A stretch of DNA of 6,019 nucleotides from Cyanobium sp. NIES-981 (GTDB lineage Bacteria; Cyanobacteriota; Cyanobacteriia; PCC-6307; Cyanobiaceae): the NCBI GenBank assembly GCA_945907085.1, contig CAMDSS010000124.1:1-6019 (forward strand), in the 5' to 3' direction. Numbering within the stretch: position 1 is the first letter of the stretch; each line of letters starts with the position of its first letter. The notes beneath the pieces were generated by a model. It was given only the letters and a program-made list of their open reading frames with translations. It had not been told where the DNA came from and did not search any database. Of this stretch, positions 5,411-6,019 are shown piece after piece. The position numbers and the translations under genes were made by a program.

Positions 5411-6019
5411 ATGGCCTTCTCCCTGCCAGCCCTGAGCCCCCTGTGGCGCAACAGTCTGCGCATTTGGCTTGCTAGCACCCTGGCGATCGGAATCATGTTC
5501 TGGTCAGGGCGCAGTGGGGTGCTGGCGGTAGCACTAGTGATGGCGGTGTTGTTCGTGAACGAGAACGACTTCACCCCCGCCCGCAGCATTGGCCAACTAG
5601 TGGCCGGCGCCTTGATCGGCATCCTCACGGCCATCGTGCTGCACGAGCTCTCTACCAGCTGGCCGATGCTTGGAATCGCCCTACTGGTCACCGGGGTGCT
5701 GGTGCGCATTTTGGGGCTGGTCAAAGGTCTGGGCACGGGCTATCTGTGCTGCTGGGCCGTGGAACTGATGCACCGCGGCAACCAGTTCAACTGGGCTGAG
5801 ATCTTCAATCTCACCTTTGCCGCCGTAGTGGGCATCCTGATGGCGCAGATCGCCACCTGGGCCCTCTGGCCGCGCCGACCGCTGCAGCTTCTGCCCGCCC
5901 TGGAAGCCCGGATTGCCCACCAGCTCGGTGAGCAAATCACAGCGATGCAGCAGTGGTTAAGCAACGGCGGCACGCCCCCTGCAGTCCTGCGCTCGCAGGA
6001 TCTACTGCCCACCATCCAG
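5411..6019 (+). CDS. FUSC-family transporter, N-terminal-type module, 3' partial
   Basis: An open frame from ATG 5411 continues past the right edge with no stop, giving the first 203 residues. Hydrophobic segments lie at about 16-31, 36-49, 60-78, 84-100, 104-118 and 130-151, again a six-helix FUSC bundle, followed by the start of a helical cytoplasmic domain (LPALEARIAHQLGEQ). It is a paralogue of the first FUSC gene: RNSL (13-16) and the acidic VNEND (49-53) align with RNSL and VDDND there at a constant offset of two residues, and WP (153-154) ends TM6 in both. The 13 bases over the RNSL codons are identical in the two genes (764-776 and 5446-5458). It begins 14 bases after the TolC gene without an obvious Shine-Dalgarno sequence, so it probably depends on the upstream transcript. 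Whether it is a half-length or a full-length two-module protein cannot be seen. A CC pair (113-114) lies in TM5. Confidence 0.87.
   Translation, partial: MAFSLPALSPLWRNSLRIWLASTLAIGIMFWSGRSGVLAVALVMAVLFVNENDFTPARSIGQLVAGALIGILTAIVLHELSTSWPMLGIALLVTGVLVRILGLVKGLGTGYLCCWAVELMHRGNQFNWAEIFNLTFAAVVGILMAQIATWALWPRRPLQLLPALEARIAHQLGEQITAMQQWLSNGGTPPAVLRSQDLLPTIQ

Overview
The window is visibly GC-rich and densely coded. It reads like a chromosomal segment of a high-GC cyanobacterium of the Synechococcus/Cyanobium type. That guess rests on the style of the TolC protein (a proline-rich extension, then a PTPKQLQ..G..GLSLEQAL entry into the first repeat), on the LCP-like gene end and on the GC-rich codons. 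It is an inference, not a proven identity.

Left part (1-734). The 3' end of a plus-strand gene, probably an LCP (LytR-CpsA-Psr) cell-envelope protein, runs in from the left and stops at 225. It meets a minus-strand MgtC/SapB-family membrane protein tail to tail, and the two stop codons share one CTAG palindrome. The MgtC-type gene is divergent from the main operon, with only about 36-51 bases between the two start codons.

Right part (735-6019). Five plus-strand genes follow with gaps of -4, 8, 17 and 14 bases, so they are very likely one operon. They are: a FUSC-type half module (six membrane segments plus a cytoplasmic helical domain), a second FUSC-type half module overlapping it by GTGA, a six-segment ion-channel-like protein with a pore loop but no GYG filter, a TolC-family outer-membrane channel, and a third FUSC-type protein, paralogous to the first, that runs off the right edge.

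Together these look like an envelope-spanning export system. FUSC-family inner-membrane transporters (relatives of aromatic-acid/fusaric-acid exporters such as AaeB) would feed an outer-membrane TolC, with an inner-membrane pore protein in the same transcript. No HlyD/AaeA-type periplasmic adaptor is visible; it may lie beyond the window or be encoded elsewhere. The substrate cannot be read from the sequence.

The most interesting point is the junction of the first two FUSC genes. A run of seven G (1673-1679), phased as G GGG GGG in the first gene, sits 21 bases before its stop. A -1 shift there would fuse the halves into a protein of about 673 residues, the usual size of a complete FUSC transporter. 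Programmed frameshifting, a true two-gene split, a decayed gene and a sequencing error are all possible.
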